7,722 nucleotides of DNA, from the NCBI GenBank assembly GCA_937930135.1, contig CALGVO010000095.1, positions 1-7,722 of the forward strand, in the 5' to 3' direction. Positions 6,651-7,722 of this stretch are shown piece after piece. A program made the translations under genes and the position numbers. The notes below the pieces were generated by a model. The model did no database searches, had not been told where the DNA came from, and was given only the letters and a program-made list of their open reading frames with translations. This DNA comes from an uncultured Synechococcus sp. (GTDB lineage Bacteria; Cyanobacteriota; Cyanobacteriia; PCC-6307; Cyanobiaceae). Every line of letters starts with the position of its first letter. Position 1 is the stretch's first letter.

Positions 6651-7312
6651 CGCAGCATCAGCTCATCGCCCTCCAGACGCTCGACCGCCTCCAACCCCCA
6701 GGCGGCGGATGAGCCGAGATCGGCCGGCAGCCCAAGGGTGTCCGCCGGCAGCCAACAGTGCTGTCCCCCCAGCAGCCGAGGGGTGAGGGTCAACTGCAGC
6801 CCATCCACCGCATCGTCCTGCAGCAATCCGGCACAGAGCCGCGCCCCGCCCAGCAACAGCAGACGGGACAAGCCCCGCTGAGCCAGGGTCTGCAGCGTGC
6901 CAGGCCAGCATTCAGCCAACGGCAACCGCCCATCGAAACCGCTGGGGATCGCCCCGTCCTTGGCGGGCGACAGCAACCAGCGCCGGATCGGCTGGCCAAA
7001 AAAAGGCCAGTGTTGGGGAAAGGCATCGGCTCGCGACACCACCAGGGCGGCAGGCTGGGCGGGCCGGCCCTGCTGCAACCGCTGCTCGCGCAGCTGCGGA
7101 TTGCGGATCAGGCAGGTGGAGTGATGCGCTCGGAGGGTTCCGCCGCCGATCAGGGCCCCATCCGCCCAGGCCAGGGCCTCTTCGAGAACCCGGCGATCAC
7201 CGGCTCCACCCAGTTGGGCGGCACCGCCCACCGGCGGTGCGAGTCGTCCATCCAGACTGATGGCCAGCACCAGGCGCACCTGGGGCAAGGGACCAGAAGA
7301 GAGTCCAGCCAA
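6620..7312 (-). CDS. Stand-alone RibD C-terminal / DHFR-like reductase domain protein
   Basis: A 230-residue soluble protein matching the RibD_C reductase fold, a relative of dihydrofolate reductase that uses NADPH. Landmarks are LVLAISLDGRLAP (14-26), ADGALIGGGTLRAH (50-63), NPQLR (71-75), a nucleotide-binding-like LLLLGGARLCAGLLQ (151-165) and LTLTPRLLGG (174-183). In bifunctional RibD this domain reduces the 5-amino-6-ribosylamino-uracil phosphate of riboflavin synthesis. Here the N-terminal zinc deaminase domain (HAE and PCxxC motifs) is absent, so the protein is either a separated reductase or acts on another pyrimidine or pterin. It follows the PTPS/QueD gene by 11 bases, which makes a pterin substrate worth considering. 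The start is TTG at 7312. No better start or Shine-Dalgarno is visible, and the GTG at Val12 (7279) is an alternative. The last 31 bases overlap the exported-protein gene. Confidence 0.85.
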   Translation of the reverse strand: MAGLSSGPLPQVRLVLAISLDGRLAPPVGGAAQLGGAGDRRVLEEALAWADGALIGGGTLRAHHSTCLIRNPQLREQRLQQGRPAQPAALVVSRADAFPQHWPFFGQPIRRWLLSPAKDGAIPSGFDGRLPLAECWPGTLQTLAQRGLSRLLLLGGARLCAGLLQDDAVDGLQLTLTPRLLGGQHCWLPADTLGLPADLGSSAAWGLEAVERLEGDELMLRYRRQRSTRV

Positions 7313-7323
7313 GGACGAGGCGT

Positions 7324-7722
7324 TCAGGAGGCAATGGCCGCCTCAAGGCCAACGGGTGCCATGTTGAGCTGCGGCGCCTCAGCAAACACTTCCGCCGCAT
7401 TGTTCGGGCTTTCCTGCAACCGCACCTTGTGCAGATGGGCGCCGATCGCCTGAACCGGCGACGCGAGCCGGTCGGCGATGTGCAGGGCGATGTTCTCCGC
7501 TGTGGGAACACAGGTGGAGAAATGGGGCACATCCTTGTTGAGAAAGGTATGGTCGAAAGGCTCGACCACCAGGTCGTCGAGCAGGCTCTGAAGCGCTGCC
7601 AGATCGCAGACCATGCCCGTGCGGGGATCGATGCTGCCCCGCACGGTCACCTCCACCAGATAGTTGTGACCATGCCCATGGGGGCGAGCGCATTTGCCGT
7701 AGATCCGCTCGTTCTCCTCCTG
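7324..7722 (-). CDS. 6-pyruvoyl-tetrahydropterin synthase / QueD family protein (5' end missing)
   Basis: The gene runs off the right edge; the C-terminal 132 residues are present. Family residues are clear: C11 (presumed catalytic Cys) in YGKCARP, then HGHGHNY (15-21) with two zinc-ligand histidines, FDHTFLN (56-62), PTAENIA (73-79) and the pterin-binding glutamate E104 in LQESPNN. The third zinc histidine would lie in the missing N-terminus. The protein acts on dihydroneopterin triphosphate. Products in this family include 6-pyruvoyl-tetrahydropterin (biopterin pathway) and 6-carboxy-tetrahydropterin (queuosine pathway). The C-x4-GHGHNY spacing resembles PTPS, but I cannot settle PTPS versus QueD, so I give no symbol. 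A tail of about 20 residues after ESPNNAAEV ends at VGLEAAIAS, longer than the usual family end. It is probably the first visible gene of an operon with the RibD-like gene. Confidence 0.92.
   Translation of the reverse strand, partial: QEENERIYGKCARPHGHGHNYLVEVTVRGSIDPRTGMVCDLAALQSLLDDLVVEPFDHTFLNKDVPHFSTCVPTAENIALHIADRLASPVQAIGAHLHKVRLQESPNNAAEVFAEAPQLNMAPVGLEAAIAS

Overview
This window looks like chromosomal DNA from a GC-rich unicellular cyanobacterium of the marine Synechococcus/Cyanobium type. The evidence is the high GC content, a RimO and a B12-type radical SAM protein of cyanobacterial flavour, a small DUF4346-like protein, and a very short minus-strand gene whose product matches PetL, a subunit of the photosynthetic cytochrome b6f complex. 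The taxonomic call rests on recognised protein families, not on a search.

Layout. 31-2642 (+): rimO (ribosomal protein S12 methylthiotransferase), then an MFS exporter-like gene whose GTG start overlaps the rimO stop. 2629-2721 (-): petL, 30 codons, overlapping the last 14 bases of the MFS gene tail to tail. 2722-2911: non-coding stretch between petL and the next plus-strand gene, with a possible petL promoter, a perfect 7-bp hairpin and a short CCACT repeat. 2912-4486 (+): a B12-binding-domain radical SAM protein of the HpnP/DUF4070 type, substrate unknown. 6113-4488 (-): a FemAB-like acyltransferase gene followed 9 bases later by a DUF4346-like gene; the second ends one base from the radical SAM stop. 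6210-6650 (+): a small exported protein with four cysteines after its signal peptide, divergent from the FemAB-like gene. 7722-6620 (-): a PTPS/QueD-family gene running off the right edge, then 11 bases later a stand-alone RibD-reductase/DHFR-like gene, whose end overlaps the exported-protein gene by 31 bases.

How the genes relate. There is no single pathway. Three probable two-gene operons are visible: rimO-MFS, FemAB-like-DUF4346, and PTPS/QueD-RibD-like. The third is the most suggestive functionally, because both proteins act on GTP-derived pterin or pyrimidine compounds. Two Fe-S radical SAM enzymes lie in the window, but they belong to different families and are not evidently linked. The DNA is very compact: the longest gene-free stretch is about 190 bases. 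I see no rRNA, tRNA, CRISPR array, insertion sequence, prophage gene or convincing rho-independent terminator. I found no clear undescribed multi-gene system. The least understood items are the radical SAM protein, the exported four-cysteine protein and the PTPS-RibD-like pair.
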